DNA of 64,000 nt from Bradyrhizobium sp. AZCC 1721 (GCF_036924715.1 NZ_JAZHSB010000001.1:3153001-3217000), one strand, 5' to 3'; shown: positions 18,011-26,304, counted from the stretch's first letter. The notes: generated by a model from the letters alone, not told the origin. A program made the numbers and translations.

Positions 18011-18415
18011 CTAAGCACCCCGAAATGGATTGATGATGCGCAGGCCTTCGTCCAGCGCCATCCCGTCCTGCAAGTCCTCGGACCAGAGTGTATCGCAACC
18101 GGCGTGAACCGCCGAAGCGGCTATCATCGCGTCATAAATGGAAAGGCCGTATCGCTCGGCGAGGCGGAGTCCGGTTTCGTAGGTCTCGACGGTGAGGGGA
18201 TGGACAGTCAGCAGGCCGCGCAACATATTCAGGAACGCGTGCGTCTCGTCCCACGACATGCGCATCTTGCGGCGCGCAACGTTGGTAAGTTCGTTGAGAA
18301 CCTGCACGCTGATCGAGCCGCCATCGGCAATCGTGGCCTCCGCCCGATCGGCCTTGGCGGCATCGCCGGATGCGAGGTAGACGAGGACATTGGTGTCGAA
18401 AAAACTAACGGGCAT
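18011..18415 (-). CDS. vapC: PIN-domain ribonuclease toxin (VapC type)
   Basis: A 134-residue PIN-domain protein. The acidic metal-binding residues are seen as Asp7 (FFDTNV), Glu42 (VLNELTNV), Asp94 (SIYDAMIAA) and an Asp/Glu pair at 112-113 (WSEDLQDG). VapC toxins cut tRNA or rRNA when their antitoxin is degraded. The gene overlaps its antitoxin gene upstream by 11 bases, so translation is probably coupled. Complete length and intact motifs suggest a functional toxin. RNA target not predictable. Confidence 0.88.
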   Translation of the reverse strand: MPVSFFDTNVLVYLASGDAAKADRAEATIADGGSISVQVLNELTNVARRKMRMSWDETHAFLNMLRGLLTVHPLTVETYETGLRLAERYGLSIYDAMIAASAVHAGCDTLWSEDLQDGMALDEGLRIINPFRGA

Positions 18416-18635
18416 TCGCCTCGTCTCTGTCGAACTTGAAATCGGCAGGGAGACGGCCGCGGAAGGCGCGAAGGCGTTTCAACAGCTCGTCGCGGCCTGG
18501 CTTGCGCGCCACACCGAACTGTCGTTCGGCAGTCACGTGGATCTCGATTTCATCGCCTTCCCTGAGCCCAAGCGCTTCAACCACGACGGCGGGAAGGCGA
18601 ACCGCGAGACTATTTCCCCATTTGGCGACCTGCAT
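18405..18635 (-). CDS. vapB: AbrB/MazE-type antitoxin
   Basis: A 76-residue antitoxin. The N-terminal swapped-hairpin DNA-binding domain reads MQVAKWGNSLAVRLPAVVVEALGLREGDEIEIHV, the standard SpoVT/AbrB pattern. The C-terminal 35 residues (FRGRLPADFKFDRDEANAR) would occlude the PIN active site. It is the first gene of the pair. A perfect inverted repeat about 20 bases upstream is the likely autoregulatory operator. Confidence 0.88.
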   Translation of the reverse strand: MQVAKWGNSLAVRLPAVVVEALGLREGDEIEIHVTAERQFGVARKPGRDELLKRLRAFRGRLPADFKFDRDEANAR

Positions 18636-18653
18636 GCGATCTCTCTGTCTGCT

Positions 18654-18681
18654 GGATATACATCATACAATATGTATATCC
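18654..18681. promoter_or_regulatory. Operator of the VapBC-type pair
   Basis: GGATATACAT, an 8-base spacer, then ATGTATATCC: a perfect 10-base inverted repeat in a strongly AT-rich pocket 19 bases upstream of the antitoxin ATG. AbrB-type antitoxins bind such palindromes to repress their own operon. It would overlap the promoter, where TATACA-like hexamers occur. Confidence 0.6.
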
Positions 18682-18833
18682 AATGATGACGAAGGTCAAG
18701 GAGGCAGCTCGAAAGACGGAATCGCCGAGCCTGTCATCGGGCCTCCTTTCGCGCGATCTGTTGCCCTCGCAATGATGAAGTTGGATTAACTAGGGAATAG
18801 CCTTCGCTATTACGCCACGAGCTTCTCCGTGGT

Positions 18834-20006
18834 TCACAGCGGATCCGCTGACAATCTCTGCAAGAGCCTTTCGACGTCTGCATGGAGGTCCTGTTCCGCC
18901 TCTAGCCCGATGCTGAAGCGCAAAACCAAATCGTCGTGGGGCCAGGGCGTGACGCTGCGATGCTGTATGACGGGCATCGGTGCCACAAGGCTGCGCGTTC
19001 CTCCCCAGGAAGCTCCGATCGAGAATATACGCAGCGTATCGAGAGCTTGAGGCACGCGGGCTGCCATACCTCGCCGAAAGATCACGCTGAACACACCGCT
19101 CGCGCCTCGGAAGTCGCGCTTCCAGAGGGTGTGGCCCGGCGATTGCGGCAGCGGCGGGAAGAGCACCGCCTCGACCAACGGCTGTGAGGCGAGCCACGAG
19201 GCAATGTCAGTCGCCACCCGGGAGCTGTAGGATAGCCTGACGGCCAGCGTTTCCATGCCTCGAAGCACGAGGGAGGCGTCGTCGGGCGAGGCGCCTATGC
19301 CATAGCGGCCAAGGGTTGAACGCATCGTCTCGACGAATTTCTCGTCGCGCACCGTGATAGACCCCATGAAGACGTCGGAATGGCCGGCGACGTATTTTGT
19401 GAGCGCTTCGGTGACGATGTCCGCGCCAAGATCGAGCGGCTTCAGGTTGAGCGGTGTTGCCCAGGTATTGTCGCATCCGACCAGCGCGCCCGCCGCATGG
19501 CTCAGTTCGGCAAGGCGCGGTAAGTCCGTTACCTCCATAGTCGTAGACCCCGGCTGCTCGCACCAGACCATCTTCGCACCGCCGCGGAGCTTGCCGGCAA
19601 GGTCCTCCGGCGACGTCGGATCGAAGAAGATGGTGTCAATGCCAAACTTTCGGAGGTCGCGATCAGCAAAGTCGCGCGTGGCAGGGTACACGTTGTCGGC
19701 CATAAGCAGGCGGTCTCCGGCCGACAACAATGCGAGCAATGCGAAGGCGTTTGACGCTTGCCCGGAGGGGGTGAGGAAGGTGCGGACACCGTTCTCGAGA
19801 GCCGTCAATTTCTGCTCGAGTTCTCGCGTCGTCGGGGTGCCATACAGGCCATAGCTATAGCCGTCTGGCGCCCGCTTGCCGCGATTCCGGTACGCTTCGG
19901 CGGAGTCGAAGACGATGGTGGAGGCGCGATACGTCGGCACGGCGAGACTCGCAAAGCCGTGCGTACTGACCTTCATGGACTGGACTACGAGGGTCTGGTC
20001 ATTCAT
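18834..20006 (-). CDS. metC: PLP-dependent trans-sulfuration enzyme, cystathionine beta-lyase-like
   Basis: A 390-residue Cys/Met-metabolism PLP enzyme. Start at ATG 20006, with GGAGAAATTCCC directly upstream. Typical blocks: PTYRASTIVFDSAEAYRNRG, YSYGLYGTPTTRELEQKLTALE (PLP-phosphate Tyr/Arg region), LTPSGQASNAFALLALL, ADNVYPATRDF, CDNTWATPLNLKPLDLGADI, and the Schiff-base Lys in EALTKYVAGHSD. This sequence order is that of alphaproteobacterial cystathionine beta-lyases, which cleave cystathionine to homocysteine, pyruvate and ammonia. Close family members (gamma-synthase, gamma-lyase) cannot be fully excluded. No linked methionine genes are seen. Confidence 0.85.
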   Translation of the reverse strand: MNDQTLVVQSMKVSTHGFASLAVPTYRASTIVFDSAEAYRNRGKRAPDGYSYGLYGTPTTRELEQKLTALENGVRTFLTPSGQASNAFALLALLSAGDRLLMADNVYPATRDFADRDLRKFGIDTIFFDPTSPEDLAGKLRGGAKMVWCEQPGSTTMEVTDLPRLAELSHAAGALVGCDNTWATPLNLKPLDLGADIVTEALTKYVAGHSDVFMGSITVRDEKFVETMRSTLGRYGIGASPDDASLVLRGMETLAVRLSYSSRVATDIASWLASQPLVEAVLFPPLPQSPGHTLWKRDFRGASGVFSVIFRRGMAARVPQALDTLRIFSIGASWGGTRSLVAPMPVIQHRSVTPWPHDDLVLRFSIGLEAEQDLHADVERLLQRLSADPL

Positions 20007-20102
20007 GGGAATTTCTCCGTAATGGCGAGGCATGCGACGAGGCGCACGGCAGGAGCAGGCCCGGGCATGTAGGCATAAGAGCGTTCTCCAGCGAAAGCCT
20101 GA

Positions 20103-20150
20103 ACCAGAATCTAAAGCCCGGCTCTGATTCGATCAGAACCGGGCTCTGGT
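20103..20150. terminator. Long hairpin between metC-like gene and the His-rich protein gene
   Basis: ACCAGA (20103-20108) pairs with TCTGGT (20145-20150), and inside, AGCCCGG (20115-20121) with CCGGGCT (20139-20145) and CTGAT with ATCAG around a TCG loop. The two genes read the same way (minus), so it is probably the terminator of the His-rich gene or a leader structure of the metC-like transcript. I do not recognise a known SAM riboswitch. Confidence 0.45.
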
Positions 20151-20232
20151 CTCATTGGTACGCACAACATTTGCGCGCCGCCGTCAGCCCGAGGCTGCAT
20201 TGCGGAGCAGCGTCCACACAGATGCTCTCAAA

Positions 20233-20583
20233 CTATTGCCGAGGCGTGGTGAACTGCGGACATCGATGGACGTAATCCCAGGGAATATCGTACACGCACG
20301 TGAAGCGGATATCGTCCGATGTTTTGAGTGGCGGAGTCTCCACGATGACCGGTCGGTCGACCTCATTCGACAGACCATAGACAACGCCGCCGGCCGGCCA
20401 GAAACCGCTTACGCCCCGGTGATGATGGTGATGGTGCCCCGATTTGGGGAATGCCGGGAAAGCCGGACGCGACGGCGCAACGCCTGCGCCGCGCGCCACG
20501 CCCGGATCGGCAAATGCCTCGCCCGCGGCAAGGACAAGCGCGACTGCACTGAGAGACGCGATAAACGTCGTTCTATAGGTCAT
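20233..20583 (-). CDS. Exported small protein with a natural His6 run
   Basis: A 116-residue protein; start taken at ATG 20583, because MTYRTTFIASLSAVALVLAAGEAFA is a clean signal peptide and GGTGAG precedes it. The mature chain has a Pro/Ala-rich stretch, then KSGHHHHHHRG (six consecutive His), then a hydrophobic loop and two Cys (FTCVYD, HRCPQF) that could form a disulfide in the periplasm. The His run suggests metal binding, for example nickel, zinc or copper, but this is inference. No family recognised. Confidence 0.7.
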   Translation of the reverse strand: MTYRTTFIASLSAVALVLAAGEAFADPGVARGAGVAPSRPAFPAFPKSGHHHHHHRGVSGFWPAGGVVYGLSNEVDRPVIVETPPLKTSDDIRFTCVYDIPWDYVHRCPQFTTPRQ

Positions 20584-20778
20584 GGCACTCACCCATCGTA
20601 GGTTACTGAGCAGCATTGCCAAAACGCTAAGCTGAGCCTTTCGTGCCCGCAAAGCCATAATTAATTATTGGTTAAGGCGTAAGCTTAATGGGGGGAGGCT
20701 CGCTTCGCCGGTGGCGTGAATGCCCGGGCGCTACCCTCGAAGCCAGTCGACGGCGTGAGTTATTGATAGGAGATTGCG

Positions 20779-21253
20779 ATGGCCGAGCTCGTAACATGCC
20801 TGTGGTTCGATCAGGGCAGAGCGCGAGAGGCGGCGGAGTTTTACGCCGCTACGTTTCCCGATAGCCGTGTCGGCGCAGGCCATGCATACGCCAAGCCGGG
20901 CGTGGGGCAGGGCGACGAACTGACGGTCGAGTTCACCGTGCTCGGCCGGCGCTTCCTGGGGCTCAACGGCGGACCCAACTACACGCCGAACGAGGCGGTG
21001 AGCTTCATGGTCCAGACCGATAGCCAGCAGGATACCGACCGCTATTGGAATGCCATCATCGCCAATGGCGGGCGAGGAAAGGCCTTGCGGTTGGTGCAAG
21101 GACCGTTGGGGTTTTTCCTGGCAGATCGCGCCCAAGCGGTTGCTCGAGCTTTTCAACGGATCCGATCGCGATGCCGCCAGGCGTGCGATGGACAGTATGA
21201 TGACGATGAAGAAGATCGACATCGCGGAGATCGAACGGGCGGCGGCGGGGTGA
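20779..21253 (+). pseudogene. VOC/PhnB-like protein, frameshifted
   Basis: A member of the 3-demethylubiquinone-9 3-methyltransferase-like (PhnB) branch of the vicinal-oxygen-chelate superfamily. Frame 1 from ATG 20779 (RBS TAGGAG) gives MAELVTCLWFDQGRAREAAEFY through QTDSQQDTDRYWNAIIANGG. Frame 2 then gives EERPCGWCKDRWGFSWQIAP through MTMKKIDIAEIERAA and TGA 21251-21253. One extra G in GGCGGG (21067-21072) breaks the gene. Joined length would be about 157 residues, normal for the family. Both parts are well preserved. Confidence 0.85.
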
Positions 21254-21352
21254 TAGCTGCAAGAAATCGCGAGCACTTTCAAATTCCGGACGGCGGCCCG
21301 GCAAATCGGCCGACTGGTGGTTCTTCTGGTGGGATTGACAAGTAAACCAAGG

Positions 21353-21409
21353 GGTGTGAACCGGGCCGTGTATGACGTTGAACCGCCGGGGACGATCGAG
21401 TGCGACTAG
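21353..21409 (+). other. Decayed second copy of the guaA 3' end (putative attR scar)
   Basis: Read in frame, the bases encode GVNRAVYDVEPPGTIECD followed by TAG. The authentic guaA C-terminus is [20 protein letters not shown] followed by TGA. So 15 of 17 alignable residues match, with three codons missing. The exact match CCGCCGGGGACGAT recurs. No guaA sequence is visible upstream of it. This is what remains when an element integrates into a gene's 3' end and supplies a replacement end. Confidence 0.75.
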
Positions 21410-21464
21410 GGCTATGAGCTTGCTCACGTCGGATCATCCTCTTATGTAGCCAATCGCTTATGTC

Positions 21465-24400
21465 GTGGAATTTCATTGCGTGCTTTCGAATCTGCTTAAG
21501 CGCAAGGACTTGTATGACTACTTCAGCCGTTCGGCTTTTGAGAAGGCGCACGTCTATCAAGCGCAAGGCCGCGTCAAGGGACTGGAGGTCAGCGAAGACC
21601 TGACGCACCTTCGTGCCAAGGTGCGAGGGAGCGGATCGAACGAATATCGCGTCGATATTCAACTTGAATTCAGTGACGATCGGCTCACTGACCTCGACGG
21701 CGAATGTAGCTGTCCGATGTCCTTCAATTGCAAGCATGTGGCAGCAACCCTGCTCGAAGCCACCAGCGGTAAGCCGTCATCGGTCGGTTCGACGGCGACC
21801 GAGCAAGCTGCGGCAACCCTGCCGCCCGTGCTGGGCTATGAAGTCGTTAGCTGGCTTGAGAATATCGGAAACGCGGTGCGCGGCGACGATTATCCCGCTG
21901 AACTGAACCAGCGGCTGCTTTATCGTCTGCATCCCGCCCACGAGGGCGTACAGACCCCACTTCTGGCCGTATCGCTGCTCTCGGTCAGGGTGCTGAAAGG
22001 CGGCGATTTCGGCGGCAACTACTCCCAACCCAGCGTGTCCGATTTTGCATCCGAGCGGGCACCGAAATATTACCGCGACAGCGACATCGATATTTTAAGT
22101 CAAATTTCGGCTACGTCCCGAGGAGTTTACTACAGCCAACGGCCGCTTTCGGGCGAGCTATTGCAGCGGATCGTCGCGACGGGTCGTGCCTATTGGCTCG
22201 ACCATAAGCGACAGCCGCTGCGATGGGGAGACAAGCGCGAGGGTCGGATCGAATGGCGCCAGGCCAGCAAGCGCGGTATTGCTCCCTGCCTTCTCGTGCC
22301 GGGAACGATTGCGCTCAATGCCGAGCCGCCGGTCTATGTGGATGAGTCCGCCGGGACCATCGGACCGGTAGAGCTGAGCTTGCCGCCTCGGCTTGCCCGC
22401 CAGCTCTTGTCGGCGCCGGAGATTCCGCGCGCCCAGGTTATGGAAGTGTCGCGGCGTCTCGGCCAGCGTCTGCCGGAACGTCATCACGGCCTGTTGCCGG
22501 CGACGCCGGCGGCCGCGATGCAGATCGACGAGCAACCGGTCCCGGTATTGCGGCTGCAACAGGGTCGGATGAGCGAGGTCTCCTTCTACTACCGCGAGGC
22601 GCGAGCAAACAGTGGCCAGGTCGCGGTCGCTCATCTCGGCTTCCGCTACGGCCCGATCGAGATCGATCTATCGGAACGGGCGAGCCGGGTGGAAGCATTT
22701 CACGCCGGACAGGTCTACGCGATCAAGCGCCGTCAGCCGAAGGAGAAAGAGGCCCGCAGACGCCTGACCGATCTCGGGTTCGTCGAGGCGAGGGCGAAGT
22801 TTCCCTTTCTCGATTCCCGCCATGGCCGTGACCTGACACTCGACGAGCCCTATGACTGGCTCGACTTTCTCAACCTCGAGGCGGCTGAGCTGCGAGCGCA
22901 GGGTTTCGAGATCCATATCGATGACGACTTTCCCCATCGGCTGGCGGCATCGGGCGACTTCGATGCGGAGCTGAATTCCAGCGGTATCGACTGGTTCGAA
23001 CTGGCGCTCGGAATCGAAATCGACGGCGAGCGTCGCGACCTTGCGCCGATGGTAGCTGCGCTGGTTTCTGCGCCTGACTTCACCGCCGATCGGATCAAGC
23101 AACTCGCCGAGAGCGGCGATCATTTCTATCTGCCGCTTGCCGACGGCCGCCATGTTTCATTGGCCGCCGATCGCTTTCTTCCGCTGATATTGGCGCTGCA
23201 TGGTCTGAACCTGAGCGGGATTTCCCCAGACGGTTCGGGAAAGCTGAAGCTGTCACGGGCAGACGTGGCGCCGCTGCTCGGGGTTGAGAACGACAAATTC
23301 GTCTTCCGGGGCGCTGACAATCTTCGTCGTCTCGCCGGTCTGGTTCAAGCCCATGGCTTGAGCGATCCGCGCCTGCCGGAAAGCTTTCGCGCCGGACTTC
23401 GGCCCTATCAGGCGCAAGGCGTGGCCTGGCTCGATCTGCTCCGCGAAAGCGATCTAGGCGGCGTGCTGGCCGACGATATGGGGCTCGGCAAGACCGTGCA
23501 GATCCTGGCCCTTCTTGCGCTGGAAAAGGCGCGCGGGGCTCTCACACAACCGGCTCTGATCGTCGCACCGACCAGCCTGATGACCAACTGGTTCAACGAA
23601 GCGCAGAAATTCGCGCCTGACCTGAAAGTCCTGGTGCTGCATGGTCCCGATCGCAAGCACAGCTTTGCGGCCATTCCCGAGCATGATGTGGTGCTGACCA
23701 CCTATCCGCTGATCGCGCGCGACCGGGAGGTCCTGTTGTCTCGCGATTGGCACATGGCGGTGCTGGACGAAGCGCAAACGATCAAGAATCCCGACGCTGC
23801 GACCACCCGATGGCTGCGCGACGTCAAGGCGCGGCACCGCTTCTGTCTGACGGGGACGCCGATGGAAAATCATCTTGGCGAACTCTGGTCGATCATGAGT
23901 TTCGCCAACCCCGGTTTTCTCGGCGACAAGGCCGGCTTTTCCCGTCAGTGGCGGACCCCGATCGAGAAGCGCGCCGACAAGGTCCGTGCGGCCGCGCTGG
24001 CCCGGCGGGTCAGGCCGTTTCTGCTGCGCCGGACCAAGGCGGAGGTGGCGGCGGAGCTGCCTGCCAAGAGCGAAATCGTCGAGCGGATCGTCCTGGAGGG
24101 GAGCCAGCGCGATCTCTACGATGCGATCCGCCTGTCGATGTCAGAAAAGGTTCGCAAGGCAATCCAGCAGCGCGGCCTGGCCAAAAGCCACATCGTCGTG
24201 CTCGAAGCGTTGCTGAGAATGCGGCAGGTCTGTTGCGATCCCTCGCTGCTGAAGCTCGACGACAGTGTCGCGCGGCCGTCGGCCAAGCTCGACCGATTGA
24301 TGGAAATGGTGCTGGAGCTGCTGAGCGAGGGCCGGAAGATCATCGTCTTCTCGCAATTTACCTCCATGCTCGACCTGGTTCGAAAACGCCTGGACGCGGA

Positions 24401-24785
24401 ACGCGTGCGCTATGGCGTGTTGACTGGAGAGACCAAGGACCGCAAGCACGCGATCGACGGTTTTCAGAACGGGACGAACGACGTTTTCCTGGTCAGCCTT
24501 AGGGCCGGCGGCGTCGGCCTCAACCTGACGGCGGCGGATACCGTGATCATCTTTGACCCCTGGTGGAATCCCGCCGTCGAGGAACAGGCGATCGATCGTG
24601 CCCACCGCATGGGGCAGGATAAGGCGGTTTTCGTCTACCGGCTGGTGGCTGCCGGCACCGTCGAAGAGAAAATGGAAGAGCTCAAGGAACGGAAGCGTGC
24701 CTTGGCCGATAGCCTGTTCGATTGCGACGGACGGATCGCATCAGCGCTCACGGAAGAGGACGTGCGGGCATTGTTCGAGGATTGA
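21465..24785 (+). CDS. SWIM zinc-finger SNF2-type helicase/ATPase
   Basis: An 1106-residue protein. The SWIM finger is CSCPMSFNCKH at residues 81-91 (C-x-C...C-x-H), a zinc-binding module for DNA or protein. A long middle region (about 100-620) matches bacterial SNF2 helicases of this type but has no named motif. The SNF2 ATPase follows: motif I DDMGLGKT with Lys676, motif Ia APTSLMTNW, motif II DEAQ at 768-771, LTGTPMENHLGELWS, and the C-terminal helicase with VFSQFTSMLDL, VSLRAGGVGLNLTAAD and DRAHRMGQ. It probably remodels protein-DNA complexes with ATP. The start is GTG 21465, about 55 bases after the guaA scar. Such helicases occur both as housekeeping proteins and in defence loci. Confidence 0.88.
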   Translation: MEFHCVLSNLLKRKDLYDYFSRSAFEKAHVYQAQGRVKGLEVSEDLTHLRAKVRGSGSNEYRVDIQLEFSDDRLTDLDGECSCPMSFNCKHVAATLLEATSGKPSSVGSTATEQAAATLPPVLGYEVVSWLENIGNAVRGDDYPAELNQRLLYRLHPAHEGVQTPLLAVSLLSVRVLKGGDFGGNYSQPSVSDFASERAPKYYRDSDIDILSQISATSRGVYYSQRPLSGELLQRIVATGRAYWLDHKRQPLRWGDKREGRIEWRQASKRGIAPCLLVPGTIALNAEPPVYVDESAGTIGPVELSLPPRLARQLLSAPEIPRAQVMEVSRRLGQRLPERHHGLLPATPAAAMQIDEQPVPVLRLQQGRMSEVSFYYREARANSGQVAVAHLGFRYGPIEIDLSERASRVEAFHAGQVYAIKRRQPKEKEARRRLTDLGFVEARAKFPFLDSRHGRDLTLDEPYDWLDFLNLEAAELRAQGFEIHIDDDFPHRLAASGDFDAELNSSGIDWFELALGIEIDGERRDLAPMVAALVSAPDFTADRIKQLAESGDHFYLPLADGRHVSLAADRFLPLILALHGLNLSGISPDGSGKLKLSRADVAPLLGVENDKFVFRGADNLRRLAGLVQAHGLSDPRLPESFRAGLRPYQAQGVAWLDLLRESDLGGVLADDMGLGKTVQILALLALEKARGALTQPALIVAPTSLMTNWFNEAQKFAPDLKVLVLHGPDRKHSFAAIPEHDVVLTTYPLIARDREVLLSRDWHMAVLDEAQTIKNPDAATTRWLRDVKARHRFCLTGTPMENHLGELWSIMSFANPGFLGDKAGFSRQWRTPIEKRADKVRAAALARRVRPFLLRRTKAEVAAELPAKSEIVERIVLEGSQRDLYDAIRLSMSEKVRKAIQQRGLAKSHIVVLEALLRMRQVCCDPSLLKLDDSVARPSAKLDRLMEMVLELLSEGRKIIVFSQFTSMLDLVRKRLDAERVRYGVLTGETKDRKHAIDGFQNGTNDVFLVSLRAGGVGLNLTAADTVIIFDPWWNPAVEEQAIDRAHRMGQDKAVFVYRLVAAGTVEEKMEELKERKRALADSLFDCDGRIASALTEEDVRALFED

Positions 24786-24806
24786 GCACGTGGGCGGAAG
24801 GCGCCG

Positions 24807-25199
24807 TCAGGGATTCCAGCCGCCGCTGCCGTACTCGCGGGTAATAACTTCAAGAAGATGCCCGTTCTTCTCCTGGAAGTAGATGCCACGCCCACCGTCG
24901 TGGTGGTTGATCTTGCCCGGTTGCGTCCGTCCAGGGTCGGCCCAGTAGGGAAGCTGCCGTTCCCGGACTCGGCCGAGGATCTCGTCAAACTCGCTTTCGC
25001 TGGTCAGAAATGCATAGTGCTGCGGAGTAACGTCGCCGTCGACATCCATGTAGTCGAGATTGGCGCCGTTTTCGGTGGTGACCATATAAAACGGTCCCCA
25101 CTTTCGCGGGGCGGGGAGACCGAGCATCTCGGCCAGGAAGGTTGCCGACGCCTTGCTATCGTGGGTCGAAAGAATCGTATGATTGAAGTGGATGGCCAT
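24807..25199 (-). CDS. VOC-family (glyoxalase-like) protein
   Basis: A 130-residue two-module VOC protein; start at ATG 25199 with GGGAGATCGCC upstream. Metal-site candidates are His7 in FNHTILS and Glu in HLLEVITREYG near residue 120. The AFLTSESEFDEILGRVRERQ and GGRGIYFQEKNGH blocks are typical of fosfomycin-resistance/dioxygenase-like VOC folds. Function unknown. It lies convergent with the helicase, 21 bases after its stop. Confidence 0.82.
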   Translation of the reverse strand: MAIHFNHTILSTHDSKASATFLAEMLGLPAPRKWGPFYMVTTENGANLDYMDVDGDVTPQHYAFLTSESEFDEILGRVRERQLPYWADPGRTQPGKINHHDGGRGIYFQEKNGHLLEVITREYGSGGWNP

Positions 25200-25336
25200 G
25201 GCGATCTCCCAGGCTGGAACAGCTTCATCGTTCTGCGGCGTGGAGCTGGTTAACTGGGGCGCAGGTTGTATCGTTCCATTGACGAAACCGATGGCAAGCA
25301 GGGTGAATAGCGCAGGGTATTCGCCGATCGGACTAG

Positions 25337-25813
25337 CTACCTCCCATAAAGCCGCACATCCCACCACACCGGCTCGGGTAGGGTGTGCGTGATGTTCTTG
25401 GCATCGGGATGAGCCGGGTTGATCAGAAAGTTGCGCTCCAGCCGCGCCGGGATTGAGGGGACGATCAGGAGCGCCGAACGCTTCTCCTCGTACCATTTCT
25501 GGCAGAAGCTCTTGCAGATCGTTTCGTTGCGTGAATCCCAGCCGGGATGCGCCGCAGCTTGGAAAACTTCATACGACACGCCGTTTGGTATCGTGATCTC
25601 GATGAAGTGCTGGTTGGCGGGCATCACCAGATTGGCGTGCACCAGCTTCTCGAGCATGGCGGTGGAATAGTGCTCGGATGCGTAGATCATCGGGCTGGTA
25701 CGCGTATTCCACCGGCCCGGGTAGAGGCGCGATCCCTCGGCATCGTACACGGGGTAGGCGCCGTCCGGATCCCCGATGCGATAGCATGTCAGGACACGAT
25801 CGCTCTTCGGCAC
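25337..25813 (-). CDS. RES-domain toxin
   Basis: A 158-residue RES-domain protein, an NAD+-degrading toxin type (RES/Xre, also MbcT or ParT). Conserved elements: Arg12 in CYRIGD, the LYPGRWNTR block at 30-38 with Arg34, IYASEHYSTAMLEKLVHA with Tyr44 and Glu55, and a Ser in RSALLIVPS near 113. These give the R-E-S triad that names the family. Toxin and antitoxin genes are 2 bases apart, so they are one operon with the antitoxin first. NAD+ hydrolysis or phosphorolysis is known for the family, not shown here. Confidence 0.88.
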   Translation of the reverse strand: MPKSDRVLTCYRIGDPDGAYPVYDAEGSRLYPGRWNTRTSPMIYASEHYSTAMLEKLVHANLVMPANQHFIEITIPNGVSYEVFQAAAHPGWDSRNETICKSFCQKWYEEKRSALLIVPSIPARLERNFLINPAHPDAKNITHTLPEPVWWDVRLYGR

Positions 25814-25815
25814 GC

Positions 25816-26250
25816 CTAGACGCCGCCGCTATAGGCTGTACGCCCGAGCAGGTTGACGACGGCGTCCGCCCCGGGGCCGGTTGCCAAGGCCAGTTCGAGC
25901 GGGGTCTTGTCTTCAAGCATAGGGTGTGGCCGGTTGAGAAAATCGCGCACCTTGGCCTCGTCGCGAAACACTTCGAGGCCGAAGGCGAACACTTTTGCGA
26001 CACGCGCGAGCCGGTCGCTCTCTTCGGTCGTCAGATGCTGCTTTTCCTTGCGCCGCCGTTCCAGCGTCGGCTTCGGCACCACGCGATAGGTGAAGTGACG
26101 GACGTCCTGCGGGGACACGCGGCCGGCGAATTTATCCAACGCCGATACCGGCAGGCCCTTCTCCACGGAACGGGCGAGGGTAAGCGTCGTCTCTGTGTTC
26201 TTCGGCTTGACGCCGAGCAGACCGGCCAGGATCGCGGTTTGATGGCTCAC
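25816..26250 (-). CDS. Xre/MbcA/ParS-type antitoxin
   Basis: A 144-residue antitoxin. I start at GTG 26250 (VSHQTAILAGLLGVKP) with GAGG 5 bases upstream; upstream in-frame ATGs fall within or before the promoter described next. An Xre-type helix-turn-helix is in the first third (LPVSALDKFAGRVSPQDVRHFTYR), and the C-terminal DUF2384 toxin-binding region reads VAKVFAFGLEVFRDEAKVRDFLNRPHPMLEDKTPLELA. This is the standard partner of RES toxins. Confidence 0.88.
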   Translation of the reverse strand: MSHQTAILAGLLGVKPKNTETTLTLARSVEKGLPVSALDKFAGRVSPQDVRHFTYRVVPKPTLERRRKEKQHLTTEESDRLARVAKVFAFGLEVFRDEAKVRDFLNRPHPMLEDKTPLELALATGPGADAVVNLLGRTAYSGGV

Positions 26251-26263
26251 GGGAACCTCTAAA

Positions 26264-26304
26264 TCAGGTGAGACAAAAATATACCTCAGATGAGACATAG
26301 TCAA
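26264..26304 (-). promoter_or_regulatory. Promoter and double operator of the RES/Xre pair
   Basis: On the minus strand TTGACT (26299-26304), 17 bases, then TATTTT (26276-26281) gives a near-consensus sigma70-type promoter. Two copies of TCAGRTGAGACA (top strand 26264-26275 and 26286-26297), 22 bases apart, overlap the spacer and the region just behind the -10 box. Two helical turns between copies fits cooperative binding by the antitoxin. Confidence 0.65.

Larger units (their letters stand above)
9391..21409. mobile_element. Putative decayed genomic island inserted at the guaA 3' end
   Basis: The interval begins directly after the guaA stop and ends in a second, partly decayed copy of the guaA 3' end. 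Both ends share CCGCCGGGGACGAT (9364-9377 and 21383-21396) and GTGTATGACGT. This is the layout expected of an element integrated by site-specific recombination into guaA. The first 3 kb are clearly AT-richer than guaA: a 60-base sample at 11401 is 47 percent GC, against 65 percent at 8401. No integrase or relaxase is visible, so the element would be a remnant, and the catabolic-type genes at 12.6-20 kb could be cargo or later additions. Confidence 0.4.

Noticed and set aside
20034..20232. A possible SAM-sensing riboswitch before the metC-like gene
   Set aside because: The region has one strong hairpin but lacks the conserved cores of the SAM riboswitch classes that I know.
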